From JABFXX01 sp036489755 (lineage in GTDB: Bacteria > Myxococcota_A > Polyangia > Haliangiales > Haliangiaceae): a stretch of 64,000 bases of DNA. Position numbers and translations under genes: made by a program. The notes under the pieces were generated by a model, which saw nothing but the letters and a program-made list of their open reading frames with translations, was not told the DNA's origin and made no database searches. The stretch is taken from the NCBI GenBank assembly GCA_036489755.1, contig DASXFD010000046.1, forward strand, positions 1 through 64,000. Direction: 5' to 3'. The stretch's first letter is position 1; each line of letters opens with the position of its first letter. Positions 32,221 through 41,233 of the stretch are shown here, piece after piece.

Positions 32221-33094
32221 TCGTGCGAATCCACGGCACGCGCTCGAGCCAGCGCATCGGCGCGTAGGCCGCGACGAGCAGCCCCATCATCAGCAGCGAG
32301 AACCAGATCACGGGCCCGAACATCAGGCCGATCATCAGGTGCATGCCGAGCCCGTAGATGAGCGCGGGCGTGCGCGTCCACTTGAGCCCGAACCACACCG
32401 GCGAGCCGAGCTCGTAGATCAGCACGCTGACCTGCATGACCGGCCACATCCACACCGGCATCACGCCGCCGAGCCAGTACGAGAAATGCGTCTGGTACGA
32501 GTCGTGGACGTGCGACCACAGCACGTACCAGTCGTCGCCCCACCACGCGCCCTTCGCCTTCGCGATCCCCGACGAGAAGTAGAACACGGGCAAAAAGATC
32601 TGGAAGAAGCTGACGCAACCGCCGGAGACGCGAGTCGGCAGCGTCACCTTCGGCTGCTTGCGCTTGCGCCACGCGTCGATCGACAACACCGCGCCGCTCG
32701 GCGTGAGCGCGAGCAAGAGGCCGATCATCGGCGCGAGCTTCGATACCGTGAACGCGGCGAGCCGATCGGCGAGCGCGACGTAGATCGCGATCGCGGTGAA
32801 CACGCTCGCCGACCATCGCGTGAACGCGCCGGCCGCCGTCGCGAGCCCGCTCACCAAGAATGCGATCGCGATCGTCCACGCGGCCCACACCGCGATGCCC
32901 GGAATCGGCAGCGGCTGGCGCCAGTCCCAGATCTCGGTCGGCACGCGAAACCCGGCGTCGGAGAGCCAGTCGTCGGCGTGGATGATCCGGTGCGACATGA
33001 AGCCCAAGATCGCGATCGGAGCGAGCACGCGAACGATCGCGAGGCGCGCGATCGGCTTCGGGCCGAAGATCGCCTCGGTCAGGGCGTTCCACAT
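32186..33094 (-). CDS. HTTM-domain membrane protein
   Basis: A 302-residue protein with six or more membrane helices and the HTTM (vitamin-K-dependent carboxylase-like transmembrane) pattern: LAIVRVLAPIAILGFMSHRI near the N-terminus, DWRQPLPIPGIAVWAAWTIA, FFQIFLPVFYFSSGIAKAKG and GAWWGDDWYVLWS. HTTM proteins are polytopic and mostly uncharacterised; the family name reflects frequent transfer between genomes. The start ATG lies inside the end of the preceding gene (16-base overlap), so it is coupled to the single-span protein and the exporter operon upstream. Confidence 0.85.
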   Translation of the reverse strand: MWNALTEAIFGPKPIARLAIVRVLAPIAILGFMSHRIIHADDWLSDAGFRVPTEIWDWRQPLPIPGIAVWAAWTIAIAFLVSGLATAAGAFTRWSASVFTAIAIYVALADRLAAFTVSKLAPMIGLLLALTPSGAVLSIDAWRKRKQPKVTLPTRVSGGCVSFFQIFLPVFYFSSGIAKAKGAWWGDDWYVLWSHVHDSYQTHFSYWLGGVMPVWMWPVMQVSVLIYELGSPVWFGLKWTRTPALIYGLGMHLMIGLMFGPVIWFSLLMMGLLVAAYAPMRWLERVPWIRTINAAPAASTAR

Positions 33095-33690
33095 CGTTCT
33101 TTCCGTCGCGACATGCGCGTGTAGTAGAGCTCTTTGCGCTCGTGCACCGGCACGGCGGCAAACGGATCGAACACGTAGTGCAGCGGCGGCTCGCCGGGCG
33201 CCGGGATCTTCTGCTCCCACTTGTAGAGGCGAATGCCGCCGATCGCGCCGTGCACGCCGTCGTCGACGCCGGTGTCGTGCTTGGCGCGAATGTAATCGTC
33301 GAGCGCTTCCATCACGACACGATCTTCTGGGTAGCGCGGATAGAAGTACGCGAGCCGCTGCAGCCGCGACTCCTTGTCATCGGTCTCGATCTGGAAGTAC
33401 GGGCGCGGATCGAGCGGCTTCCACGCGCTGTCGGCGCACACCCACGCTTCGAGCCGGGCTTCCTGCGCGACGACGTCGGCCTCGGGGAACAGCGACGACG
33501 CTTGCGTGAAGAAGATCGCGGGACGCAGCCACTTGCCGTGCTCGGGCATCGGCGTGCCGAACAGCTTGTGCAGCGACTCGGTGGCCAGGCCCCAGAAATA
33601 GATCACCGCGATCGCGACGAGCAGGTAGCGAAACCACAGCGGGCCGGGGCCCGTCGCGACATCGCCGCGCACCTGCGCTCGCGCTTGCAT
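33079..33690 (-). CDS. single-span membrane protein, HTTM partner
   Basis: A 203-residue protein with one N-terminal helix (about 18-36, LWFRYLLVAIAVIYFWGLAT) and a soluble domain. The pattern LHKLFGTPMPEHGKWLRPAI, FFTQASSLFPEADVVAQEAR and YFQIETDDKESRLQRLAYFY resembles small proteins that accompany HTTM genes in other genomes. It overlaps the HTTM start by 16 bases and begins 6 bases after the WGR/LRR gene, so co-expression is nearly certain. Function unknown. Confidence 0.7.
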   Translation of the reverse strand: MQARAQVRGDVATGPGPLWFRYLLVAIAVIYFWGLATESLHKLFGTPMPEHGKWLRPAIFFTQASSLFPEADVVAQEARLEAWVCADSAWKPLDPRPYFQIETDDKESRLQRLAYFYPRYPEDRVVMEALDDYIRAKHDTGVDDGVHGAIGGIRLYKWEQKIPAPGEPPLHYVFDPFAAVPVHERKELYYTRMSRRKERCGTP

Positions 33691-33696
33691 GACGAG

Positions 33697-34866
33697 CTAT
33701 ATAACAGCTCGGCCGTCCTGGCGCAGCGCGCGCAGCTTCGGCGCGAGTGCGGCGAGCGCGGCGAGCCCCGCATCGGACAAGCGATTGCCCGAGACGTCGA
33801 GCTGCTGGAGCTTGGCGAAGCGATCTTTGTGGCGCGCGAGCTCGATCGCGTGGACGTCGGTCAGCTGGTTGTGCGAGAGGTCGAGCGCCTCGAGCTGCGC
33901 CGCGAGCGGGCTGGCGACCAGCTCGATCACGAGCTCGCGCGCGTAGCGCGTGTGGATGAGGCCGAGACGCGCGAGCGACGGCAGGTCGCGCCGGCCGAGC
34001 AGGGCGAACACGTCGTCGATCGACGCCTCGCCGGTCACTTCGTTGCTGCCGAAATCGATCCGCAGCTCGCGCAGCTCGCGCCACGGCGCGGTCGCGATCG
34101 CATGCATGCTCGCGTACGGCATCGCGCGATCCGCGTATTCGAGTCGCTCGAGGTGCGGCAGCGCCGCGATGTCGCCGAGCGCGAGCCGTTCGCCGACGAG
34201 CGTCAGCCGGCGCAACCTCGGCATCGCCGGCCACAGCGCGGCGAGATCGTGCTGCCAGACGTTGCGCAGGCGCAGCGCGCGCAAGGTCGGCGGCGCATGC
34301 TCGGCGAGCATCGCGATCGCATCCGCGGCGTGCGCATCGCCGACGACCGAGATCTCGGCGGCGAACCGGCACGACGGGTGCGCGAGCGCGCGGCCGAGCC
34401 AGCCGCCGGCGCTCACGTAGATCTTCTCGATGAAGCCGCGCGACCACGTGAATGCATCGGCGGGGGCCGCGGCGAGCTCGCCGAGCAAGTAGTCGGCGTG
34501 CGCGTCGAGAAGTTTCTTCGCCGCCGCTTCGAGCTTGGTGTCGCCGCGCCGCGCCGCGAGCTGCAACGCGATCAGCGCGCCGCGCGGATCGCCGTGGGCC
34601 TGCAGCCAGTCGCCGTAGACCTCGTACGCGGTGAGGTTGTCGGGATCGGCGAGGATCGCGGCCTCGAGCGCCGGCTCGCGCGGATCGAGCGCGACCGACT
34701 CGAAGCCGGCGGCGAGCTTGTCGGCGACCGCCTTCGCGAGCTGCACGGCCGCGTGCTCGACCGAGCGAAACGTGCGCACCGTCGGCGCGCCGTTCTCGAC
34801 GATCTTGAGCTGCTTGCCGGCGAAGGCGATCTCCCAGACGTCGCCGTCCTTGACGTAGCGATGCAT
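33697..34866 (-). CDS. WGR-TIGR02996-leucine-rich-repeat protein
   Basis: A 389-residue mosaic. Residues about 1-70 resemble a WGR domain (MHRYVKDGDVWEIAFAGKQL, TFRSVEHAAVQLAKAVADKL). Residues about 78-112 are the TIGR02996 repeat-companion motif typical of myxobacteria and planctomycetes (ILADPDNLTAYEVYGDWLQA, HGDPRGALIALQL). The rest is leucine-rich repeats, clearest in LPHLERLEYADRAMP, LEALDLSHNQLTDVHAIELA and LQQLDVSGNRLSDAGLAALA. It is probably a cytoplasmic scaffold or sensor. Its ATG shares one base with the exporter stop (TGATG), so the two are translationally coupled. Confidence 0.8.
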   Translation of the reverse strand: MHRYVKDGDVWEIAFAGKQLKIVENGAPTVRTFRSVEHAAVQLAKAVADKLAAGFESVALDPREPALEAAILADPDNLTAYEVYGDWLQAHGDPRGALIALQLAARRGDTKLEAAAKKLLDAHADYLLGELAAAPADAFTWSRGFIEKIYVSAGGWLGRALAHPSCRFAAEISVVGDAHAADAIAMLAEHAPPTLRALRLRNVWQHDLAALWPAMPRLRRLTLVGERLALGDIAALPHLERLEYADRAMPYASMHAIATAPWRELRELRIDFGSNEVTGEASIDDVFALLGRRDLPSLARLGLIHTRYARELVIELVASPLAAQLEALDLSHNQLTDVHAIELARHKDRFAKLQQLDVSGNRLSDAGLAALAALAPKLRALRQDGRAVI

Positions 34867-36749
34867 CAGCTCGCGGCACTGTGGAGGGTGTAGTACGCGC
34901 CGCGCGCCGCGAGCAGCTCGGCGTGGGTGCCTTGCTCGACGATCTGGCCGGCCTCCATCACGAGGATCAGATCGGCGTTGCGGATCGTCGATAGCCGGTG
35001 CGCGATCACGAAGCTCGTGCGCCGCTCGCGTAGCGCGGCCATCGCCTGCTGGACGAGCACCTCGGTGCGCGTATCGACCGACGACGTCGCCTCGTCCAAG
35101 ATCAAGATCGCCGGATCGGCGAGAAATGCCCGCGCGATCGTGATCAGCTGCTTCTCGCCGGCGCTGACGTTGCCCGCGTCGTCGGCGATCACCGTGTCGT
35201 AGCCGCCGGGCAGGGCGTGCACGAAGCGATCGACGTACGTCGCCTTCGCGGCCTCGAGGATGTCGGCCTCGCTCGCCTTCGGGTTGCCGTACGCGATGTT
35301 GTCGCGGATGGTGCCGCCGAACAGCCACGTATCTTGCAGCACCATGCCGAGCTTGCCGCGCACGTCGTCGCGCGTCATCGCCGCGATGTCGACACCGTCG
35401 ATCGAGATCGCGCCGCTGTCGAGCTCGTAGAACCTCATCAGCAAGTTGACGAGCGTCGTCTTGCCGGCGCCGGTCGGCCCGACGATCGCGACGGTCTGGC
35501 CGGGCTTGGCGACGAGTGACAGGTTCTCGATCAGCGGCTGCTCGGGCTTGTAACGGAACGAGACGTCCGTGAACCGGACCTCGCCGCGAACCTGGTCGAG
35601 CTTCGCGGGCGGCTCGGCGTCGGGCTTCTGATCCGGCGCGTCGAGCAGCTCGAACACGCGCTCGGCCGAGGCGACGCCCGATTGCAGCACGCTCGCCATG
35701 TTCGCGAGCTGGCTGAGCTGCTGCGTGAACTGCCGCGAGTACTGGATGAACGCCTGCACGCTGCCGAGCAGCATCGCGCCCGACGCGACGCGCAGGCCGC
35801 CGACCACCGCGATCGCAACGTAGTTGACGTTGCCGACGAACTGCACCGCCGGCATGATCGTGCTCGACAACAGCTGCGCGCGGAAGCTGGCGTCGAACAG
35901 CTCGGCGTTCTTCGCCTCGAAGCGCGCTTCGACCTCTCGGCGGCGGCCGAGGACTTTCACGAGCGAGTGGCCGGTGAACGCTTCTTCGATCTGGCCGTTG
36001 AGCTCGCCGACGAGCTTCCATTGCGCGGCGAACCGCTTCTGCGCCCGGCGCGCGATCTTCGCCGTGATCGCGACCGAGATCGGCACGGTGACGAGTGCGA
36101 TCAGCGCGAGCAGCGGCGAGATCACGAGCAGCATGACGAGCACGCCGAGCGTCGTGAACACCGAGTTCAAGATCTGGCTCATCGACTGCTGCAGGCTCTG
36201 GCCGACGTTGTCGATGTCGTTGGTGACGCGCGACAGGATCTCGCCGTGCGTGTGCGTGTCGAAGTACGACAGCGGCATCCGCGCGAGCTTGTCCTCGACC
36301 TCGCCGCGCAGCATCTTGATCGAGCGCTGCACGACGCCGGTGAGCACGAAGCCGGCGAGCCACATGAACAGCGACGCACCGAGGTAGAGCGCCGACACGA
36401 TCGCGAGCGTCACGAACAGTGCGTCGAAGTCGACGCCTTGGCCGGGCACGACGTGCAGGTGCGCGGCGACCGCGGCGTTCGCGCCGCCGTGCGTGCCGAG
36501 GAAGCCGGCGAAGATGATGTCGGTCGCCTGACCGAGCACGCGTGGTCCGTTGAGCGCGAGCCCGACGCTCGTGAGGCTCGCGAGCACGACGAGCAGCAAC
36601 GGTCCGCGCTCGGGCGCGAGCCGGCCGAGCAGGCGCTTGCCGGAGCCTTTGAAGTTCTTCGACTTCTGCGGCGGCGCCGAGCCCATGAACATCGGGCCGC
36701 GCGTGACCGGCGCGGCGGGACGATCGGCCGGCCGACTCGGACCCGGCAT
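34866..36749 (-). CDS. ABC exporter subunit with consensus ATPase site
   Basis: A 627-residue half-transporter (TM domain about 45-370, NBD about 385-627). The N-terminal Pro/Ser-rich extension MPGPSRPADRPAAPVTRG precedes the first helix. The NBD has Walker A GPTGAGKTTL, Walker B AILILDEATSS with catalytic Glu, and switch His in VIAHRLSTI, but its signature is VSAGEKQ rather than SGGQ. It pairs with the next gene as a heterodimer in which this protein's Walker B/His and the partner's SGGQ make the working site. The substrate is unknown; type IV exporters carry lipids, drugs or peptides. Its ATG shares one base with the preceding stop. Confidence 0.93.
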   Translation of the reverse strand: MPGPSRPADRPAAPVTRGPMFMGSAPPQKSKNFKGSGKRLLGRLAPERGPLLLVVLASLTSVGLALNGPRVLGQATDIIFAGFLGTHGGANAAVAAHLHVVPGQGVDFDALFVTLAIVSALYLGASLFMWLAGFVLTGVVQRSIKMLRGEVEDKLARMPLSYFDTHTHGEILSRVTNDIDNVGQSLQQSMSQILNSVFTTLGVLVMLLVISPLLALIALVTVPISVAITAKIARRAQKRFAAQWKLVGELNGQIEEAFTGHSLVKVLGRRREVEARFEAKNAELFDASFRAQLLSSTIMPAVQFVGNVNYVAIAVVGGLRVASGAMLLGSVQAFIQYSRQFTQQLSQLANMASVLQSGVASAERVFELLDAPDQKPDAEPPAKLDQVRGEVRFTDVSFRYKPEQPLIENLSLVAKPGQTVAIVGPTGAGKTTLVNLLMRFYELDSGAISIDGVDIAAMTRDDVRGKLGMVLQDTWLFGGTIRDNIAYGNPKASEADILEAAKATYVDRFVHALPGGYDTVIADDAGNVSAGEKQLITIARAFLADPAILILDEATSSVDTRTEVLVQQAMAALRERRTSFVIAHRLSTIRNADLILVMEAGQIVEQGTHAELLAARGAYYTLHSAAS

Positions 36750-38485
36750 TACGCCGCCGCCCTCGCGACGTACTCTTGCGAGGTCGCGATCTCCGCGTAC
36801 GTCGGGCAGGTGCGCATCAGCTCGGCATGGGTGCCGCGGCCGACGATCGCGCCGCCGTCCATCACGATGATCTGATCGGCATCGACGATGCTCGCGACGC
36901 GCTGCGCGACGAGGATCACGGTCGCGTCCTTGACGGTCTCGCGCAGCGCCGCGCGCAGCTTCGCCTCGGTCGCGAGATCGAGCGCCGAAAACGAATCGTC
37001 GAACAAGTAGATCGACGGCGCGCGGAGCAGCGCGCGCGCGATCGACAGGCGCTGGCGCTGGCCGCCCGACACGTTCGTGCCGCCCTGCGCGATCGGTGCG
37101 TCGAGCTTGCCGGGCATCGCCTCGACGAAGTCCTTGGCCTGCGCGGTCACGAGCGCGGCCCATAGCTCGTCGTCGGTGGCGTCGGGCTTGCCGAAGCGCA
37201 GGTTGCTGGCGACCGTGCCCGAGAACAGATACGGCCGCTGCGGGACCATGCCGATGCGGCTCCACAGCGCCTCGAGCTCGAGCTCGCGGACATCGCTGCC
37301 TTCGATGCAGACCGCGCCGGCCGTCGCGTCGACGAGCCGCGGGATGAGATCGAGCAGCGTCGTCTTGCCGGCGCCGGTCGAGCCGATGATCGCCGTGACC
37401 TCGCCGGGCTTGGCCACGAGATCGATCTGCTTCAAGACCGGCGCGTCGGCGCCCGGATACTTGTAATCGACGCCGCGCAGCTCGACGAGCCCACGTGTGC
37501 CCGTCGGCGCCACTGGTTGCTCCGGCGGCAACACCGACGACGCCGTGGCGAGCAATTCGCCGATGCGATCGGCCGACACCGCGGCGCGCGGGATCCAGAT
37601 GCCCATGAACGTCGCGAACATCACCGCGAGCAAGATCTGCATCAGGTAGCTGATGAACGCCGTCATCTGACCCACGCCCATCGCGCCGCTCGCCACGCGA
37701 TGGCCGCCGAACCACAGCACCGCCACGCTCGACAGGTTGAACACGAGCATCACCGTCGGCCACAGCAGGATCTGCAACCGGCCGGCGCGCAGCGCGACGC
37801 GCGTGAGCGCCGCGTTCGCACCCTCGAAGCGCGCGGCTTCCGAGCCCTCGCGCACGAACGCGCGGATCACGCGCATGCCGTTGATCTGCTCGCGCAGCAC
37901 GCGGTTGACCGTATCGACCAACGGCTGCATCAGCCGGAACTGCGGGACCATCCGCGCGATGATCACGGTCACGCTGCCGGCGAGCAGCGGCACCGCGACG
38001 ATCAACAGGCGAGATAGCGACACGTCCTCGCGGAGCGTCATCACGATGCCGCCGACGCAGCTGATCGGCGCCATCACGAGCATCGTCGTGATCATCAGCA
38101 CCAGCATCTGGAGCTGCTGGACGTCGTTGGTGTTGCGCGTGATCAGCGACGGCGCGCCGAAATGGCCGACCTCGCGCGCCGACAGCAGGCCGACGTGATG
38201 AAAGATCGCGGCGCGCAGGTCGCGGCCGTAGCCCGTCGCCGCGCCGGCGCCGAAGTAGACCGCGCACACGGCGCACACGGCCTGGATCGCCGCGATCGCG
38301 AGCATCACGCTGCCCGCCTTCAGGATGTATGCGGTGTTGCCGGTGGTGACGCCGTCATCGATGATCGCGGCGTTGAGGCGCGGCAACAGCAGCGCACACG
38401 TCACGCCGACGAGCTGGAGCCCGACGACCGCCGCGAGCTTGCCGCGGAACGGACGCAGATACGTCCAGATGAGGCGCCACAACAT
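36749..38485 (-). CDS. ABC exporter subunit with degenerate ATPase site
   Basis: A 578-residue half-transporter. The TM domain covers about 10-310 (LIWTYLRPFRGKLAAVVGLQ at the start, REQINGMRVIRAFVREG in the coupling region). The NBD has Walker A GSTGAGKTTL and a good signature VSGGQRQRLSIARAL. Walker B is YLFDDSFSA (Asp for Glu) and the switch residue is Gln in LVAQRVASI. These changes mark the non-hydrolytic half of a heterodimeric exporter such as LmrCD or BmrCD types. It is the first gene of the minus-strand operon and shares one base with the second subunit. Confidence 0.93.
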   Translation of the reverse strand: MLWRLIWTYLRPFRGKLAAVVGLQLVGVTCALLLPRLNAAIIDDGVTTGNTAYILKAGSVMLAIAAIQAVCAVCAVYFGAGAATGYGRDLRAAIFHHVGLLSAREVGHFGAPSLITRNTNDVQQLQMLVLMITTMLVMAPISCVGGIVMTLREDVSLSRLLIVAVPLLAGSVTVIIARMVPQFRLMQPLVDTVNRVLREQINGMRVIRAFVREGSEAARFEGANAALTRVALRAGRLQILLWPTVMLVFNLSSVAVLWFGGHRVASGAMGVGQMTAFISYLMQILLAVMFATFMGIWIPRAAVSADRIGELLATASSVLPPEQPVAPTGTRGLVELRGVDYKYPGADAPVLKQIDLVAKPGEVTAIIGSTGAGKTTLLDLIPRLVDATAGAVCIEGSDVRELELEALWSRIGMVPQRPYLFSGTVASNLRFGKPDATDDELWAALVTAQAKDFVEAMPGKLDAPIAQGGTNVSGGQRQRLSIARALLRAPSIYLFDDSFSALDLATEAKLRAALRETVKDATVILVAQRVASIVDADQIIVMDGGAIVGRGTHAELMRTCPTYAEIATSQEYVARAAA

Positions 38486-38494
38486 CCGCGTTGC

Positions 38495-39301
38495 TTATGC
38501 GGTGGGACGAACCTGCGGGATATTCGTCGAGCCGCGTTGCGACGCGACCTGGATGAGCCTCATCAAGAGCTCGTTGTCGAAGCTGAACGCGCGTGCGAGC
38601 TGCGGCATGACCTCGTCGAGCGCCGACCACGGGCCGTCCTCGAAGAACGAGTGCTGCAGCCCGTAGATGACGTGCGGCATCTTGAACGCTTGCGCGGCTT
38701 GAAAGCACTGATCCGAGAACCACGGCTTTTGCGTGCTCGCGTCGTAGCGCTCCTTGAGCGCCTCGCGGAAGAACACGTGGTGGCGCATCTCGTCCTGGGC
38801 GATCGCCAGGATGAGGTCCTTGAGCGTCTGCGACGTCGCCTGCTTGCCGGAGTACGTGTAGAACTTGTTCGTCACGAGCTCCTGGATCATCGCGTACGTC
38901 AGCATCCCGGGGATCGTGCTGTAGCAGTCGTCGGGGCAGCTCTTCTTCTGCTCCTCGGCGAACGGGAACGTCGACACGGCGACGAGGTCGTCGCTGATCG
39001 CGTCGGCGATGCCGAGGATCGTGCACGCCTTCTTGAGCGCGTACGAGTGGCGGTGCTCCTCACCGGTCCACAAGGTCGTGAACTGCCAGAGCTCCCAGTC
39101 CTGCGACAACCCGGCGACGCGCGTCCACACTTCGCCGTAGTGGGGCACGCCGTGCTCGATGACGGCGGTCGCGAGCAACGCCCGGCGATCGAAGTCGCTG
39201 AGCAGGCCGGCCTGCGCGTCCTTCGCGAGTTGGTCCCAGTCGAAGTCGGTAATGCGCCAGCCGGTCTTCTCGGTCAGCTCGTAGTACGCCTCGTAGTGCA
39301 T
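38495..39301 (-). CDS. ferritin-like acyl-ACP desaturase family protein
   Basis: A 268-residue diiron protein. Two metal-binding ExxH motifs are visible: WTGEEHRHSYALKK and AQDEMRHHVFFREAL. Other family-like parts are DFDWDQLAKDAQAGLLSDFD and the preceding EHGVPHYGEVW. Acyl-ACP desaturases use a carboxylate-bridged diiron centre and O2 to insert a double bond in a fatty acid. The ATG at 39301 (MHYEAYYELTEK) gives the natural N-terminus; an in-frame GTG at 39352 would add 17 residues that look like translated leader. A related diiron protein occurs at 58.7-59.6 kb. Confidence 0.85.
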   Translation of the reverse strand: MHYEAYYELTEKTGWRITDFDWDQLAKDAQAGLLSDFDRRALLATAVIEHGVPHYGEVWTRVAGLSQDWELWQFTTLWTGEEHRHSYALKKACTILGIADAISDDLVAVSTFPFAEEQKKSCPDDCYSTIPGMLTYAMIQELVTNKFYTYSGKQATSQTLKDLILAIAQDEMRHHVFFREALKERYDASTQKPWFSDQCFQAAQAFKMPHVIYGLQHSFFEDGPWSALDEVMPQLARAFSFDNELLMRLIQVASQRGSTNIPQVRPTA

Positions 39302-39406
39302 CGACCGAAGGTTTAGTCGAGGATCGGGCCGATGGGGATGGTTCTCGGTCACGATTCGGCAACGCGGCGCAACGCAATGCGGCGTGTCGGAAAACCAGAC
39401 AGGAGA

Positions 39407-40678
39407 TCACCCTAATCGGCGCGCGCGTTCGACGAGCAGGTCGCGCTCGCGCGCGTTGGTGGCCAGCTCGGCGGCGCGCTCGAGCTCGGCGCGCGCTTCG
39501 GCGACCCGGCCGAGCTTGGCCAGCGCATCGCCGCGGACGCTCGGCAACAGGTGATAGTCGGCCAGCGCTCGCTGGAGCGCGGGATTGTCGAGGATCGCGA
39601 GCGCGGCGGCCGGACCTTCGGCCATGCCGACCGCGACGGCGCGGTTCAGCTCGACGATCGGCGACGGCGCGGCTGCCGCGAGCTCGCCGTAAAGCGCGGC
39701 GATGCGGGCCCAGTCGGTCGCCGACGCCTCGCGGGCGCGGCCGTGGCACGCAGCGATCGCGGCCTGCATGACGTAGGGGCCGCGCGACCCCGGCGGCGCC
39801 AGCGCGAACGCGCGATCGAGCGCCGCCAGCCCGCGCCGCACGAGCAGCCAGTCCCAGCGCGCGCGGTTCTGGTCGAGCAGCAAGATCGGAGTGCCGTCCG
39901 GCGCGATGCGAGCCGCGAGCCGCGACGCCTGGATCTCCATCAGCGCGACCAGCCCGTGGACCTCGGGCTCGTTGGGCGCGAGCTCGGCCAGCACGCGGCC
40001 GAGCCGGAGCGCGTCGTCGCACAGCTCGGGCCGCGTCCACTCCGCCCCGGCGCTCGCCGCGTAGCCTTCGTTGAAGATCAGGTAGACGACCTCGAGCACC
40101 GACGCGAGCCGCACCGCGAGCTCGTCGCCGCGCGGCACCTCGAACGGGACGTTGGCGTCGGCGAGCTGCTTCTTGGCGCGCACGATGCGCTGCGCGATCG
40201 TCGGCGCGGGCACGAGGAACGCCTTCGCGATCTCCTCGACGGTGAGCCCACCGACGAGCCGCAACGTCAGCGCGACGCGCGCCTCGTTCGACAGCACCGG
40301 GTGGCACGCGACGAACACCAAGCCGAGTAGCTCGTCGCCGATCGGATCGTCGAGGCGATCGTCGAGCTGATCGATCACGCGCTCGGCGGTCTCGGTCTCG
40401 TTCTCGCGCGGCTCGTGCCCGAGCTGCTCGCCGATCTTGTCGAAGCGCTGCCGGCGGCGGATCAGGTCGATCGCCCGGTGCTTGGCCGTTTGCACGAGCC
40501 AGGCGGCCGGGTTGTCGGGCACGCCTTCGATCGGCCAGCGTTCGAGCGCGGTGACGAGCGCGTCTTGTGCGAGCTCCTCGGCTTGGCCGACGTCGCGCGT
40601 GATCCGCGCGAGCCGCGCGATCAGCTTCGGCGACTCGATCCGGTAGATCGCTTCGATCGTTCGAGCCGTGTCGGTCAC
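39407..40678 (-). CDS. ECF42-family sigma factor with C-terminal TPR extension
   Basis: A 423-residue sigma factor. Sigma-2 (about 1-85) shows ESPKLIARLARITRDVGQAE, ELAQDALVTALERWP and TAKHRAIDLIRRRQRFD. Sigma-4 (about 115-175) shows EARVALTLRLVGGLTVEEIA, KAFLVPAPTIAQRIVRAKKQ. The long C-terminal extension (about 190-423, formerly DUF6596-type) holds TPR-like helices (LNRAVAVGMAEGPAAALAIL, LAKLGRVAEARAELERAAEL). In ECF42 this extension is required for function and replaces an anti-sigma. The start is GTG at 40678. It lies 24 bases downstream of a DGPF-domain gene, the standard ECF42 context. Confidence 0.92.
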   Translation of the reverse strand: MTDTARTIEAIYRIESPKLIARLARITRDVGQAEELAQDALVTALERWPIEGVPDNPAAWLVQTAKHRAIDLIRRRQRFDKIGEQLGHEPRENETETAERVIDQLDDRLDDPIGDELLGLVFVACHPVLSNEARVALTLRLVGGLTVEEIAKAFLVPAPTIAQRIVRAKKQLADANVPFEVPRGDELAVRLASVLEVVYLIFNEGYAASAGAEWTRPELCDDALRLGRVLAELAPNEPEVHGLVALMEIQASRLAARIAPDGTPILLLDQNRARWDWLLVRRGLAALDRAFALAPPGSRGPYVMQAAIAACHGRAREASATDWARIAALYGELAAAAPSPIVELNRAVAVGMAEGPAAALAILDNPALQRALADYHLLPSVRGDALAKLGRVAEARAELERAAELATNARERDLLVERARRLG

Positions 40679-40702
40679 GCGGCCCGAAGATACCCGCGAT
40701 GG

Positions 40703-41122
40703 CTACTTCGTGCTCGCCGCGAGTCGGCCCTGGATCGCGCGCGCCTCGTCGACCAGCTCCGGGAAGTCCGACAGGTCGTTGATCTGCCGGATCTCGATCT
40801 CGCTATCGGCCGAGCCGGGGTGCGGGTCCGGGCAACGCTTCACCCACTCGACCGCTTCGGCGAGCGACTTGCACTGCCAGATCCAGTAGCCGGCGACCAG
40901 CTCCTTCGCCTCGGTGAACGGCCCGTCGATCACCGTTCGCTTGGCGCCCGAGAACCGCACGCGCGCGCCCTTCGAGCTCGACGCGAGGCCCGCGGCGTCG
41001 AGCATGATGCCCGCCTTGACGAGCTCCTCGTTGAAGTTGCCCATCTTCGCCAGCATCTCGGCGCTCGGGTTCGCGCCCGTCTCGGATTCCTTCGTGGCCT
41101 TGACGATGATCATGAAACGCAT
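40703..41122 (-). CDS. YCII/DGPF-domain protein (ECF42 partner)
   Basis: A 139-residue dimeric-barrel-type protein. MRFMIIVKATKESETGANPS is the usual start, and VIDGPFTEAKELVAGYWIWQ contains the name-giving Asp-Gly-Pro-Phe. The biochemical role of DGPF proteins is unknown, but their genes almost always sit with ECF42 sigma factors. AAGGAGAC precedes the ATG at 41122, and the ECF42-type promoter lies 24 bases further upstream. It is co-transcribed with the sigma gene. Confidence 0.92.
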   Translation of the reverse strand: MRFMIIVKATKESETGANPSAEMLAKMGNFNEELVKAGIMLDAAGLASSSKGARVRFSGAKRTVIDGPFTEAKELVAGYWIWQCKSLAEAVEWVKRCPDPHPGSADSEIEIRQINDLSDFPELVDEARAIQGRLAASTK

Positions 41123-41145
41123 CTGATGTCTCCTTGTACATGCTC

Positions 41146-41172
41146 GACGATCGGCCCCGCCGCGGATCGACA
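41146..41172 (-). promoter_or_regulatory. ECF42-type promoter (TGTCGAT-N16-CGTC)
   Basis: On the minus strand TGTCGAT (41172-41166) and CGTC (41149-41146) are 16 bases apart. This fits the described ECF42 pattern (TGTCGA at -35, CG[A/T]C at -10). It reads toward the DGPF gene and its sigma factor, so the operon is probably autoregulated. Transcription should start near 41139, leaving a short leader with the AAGGAGAC site. Confidence 0.7.
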
Positions 41173-41233
41173 TCGCCTCGCGAAAAAATTCGCCGCGGGC
41201 TAACCCGCCGAAACCACCTGCTATGGTGACGGC

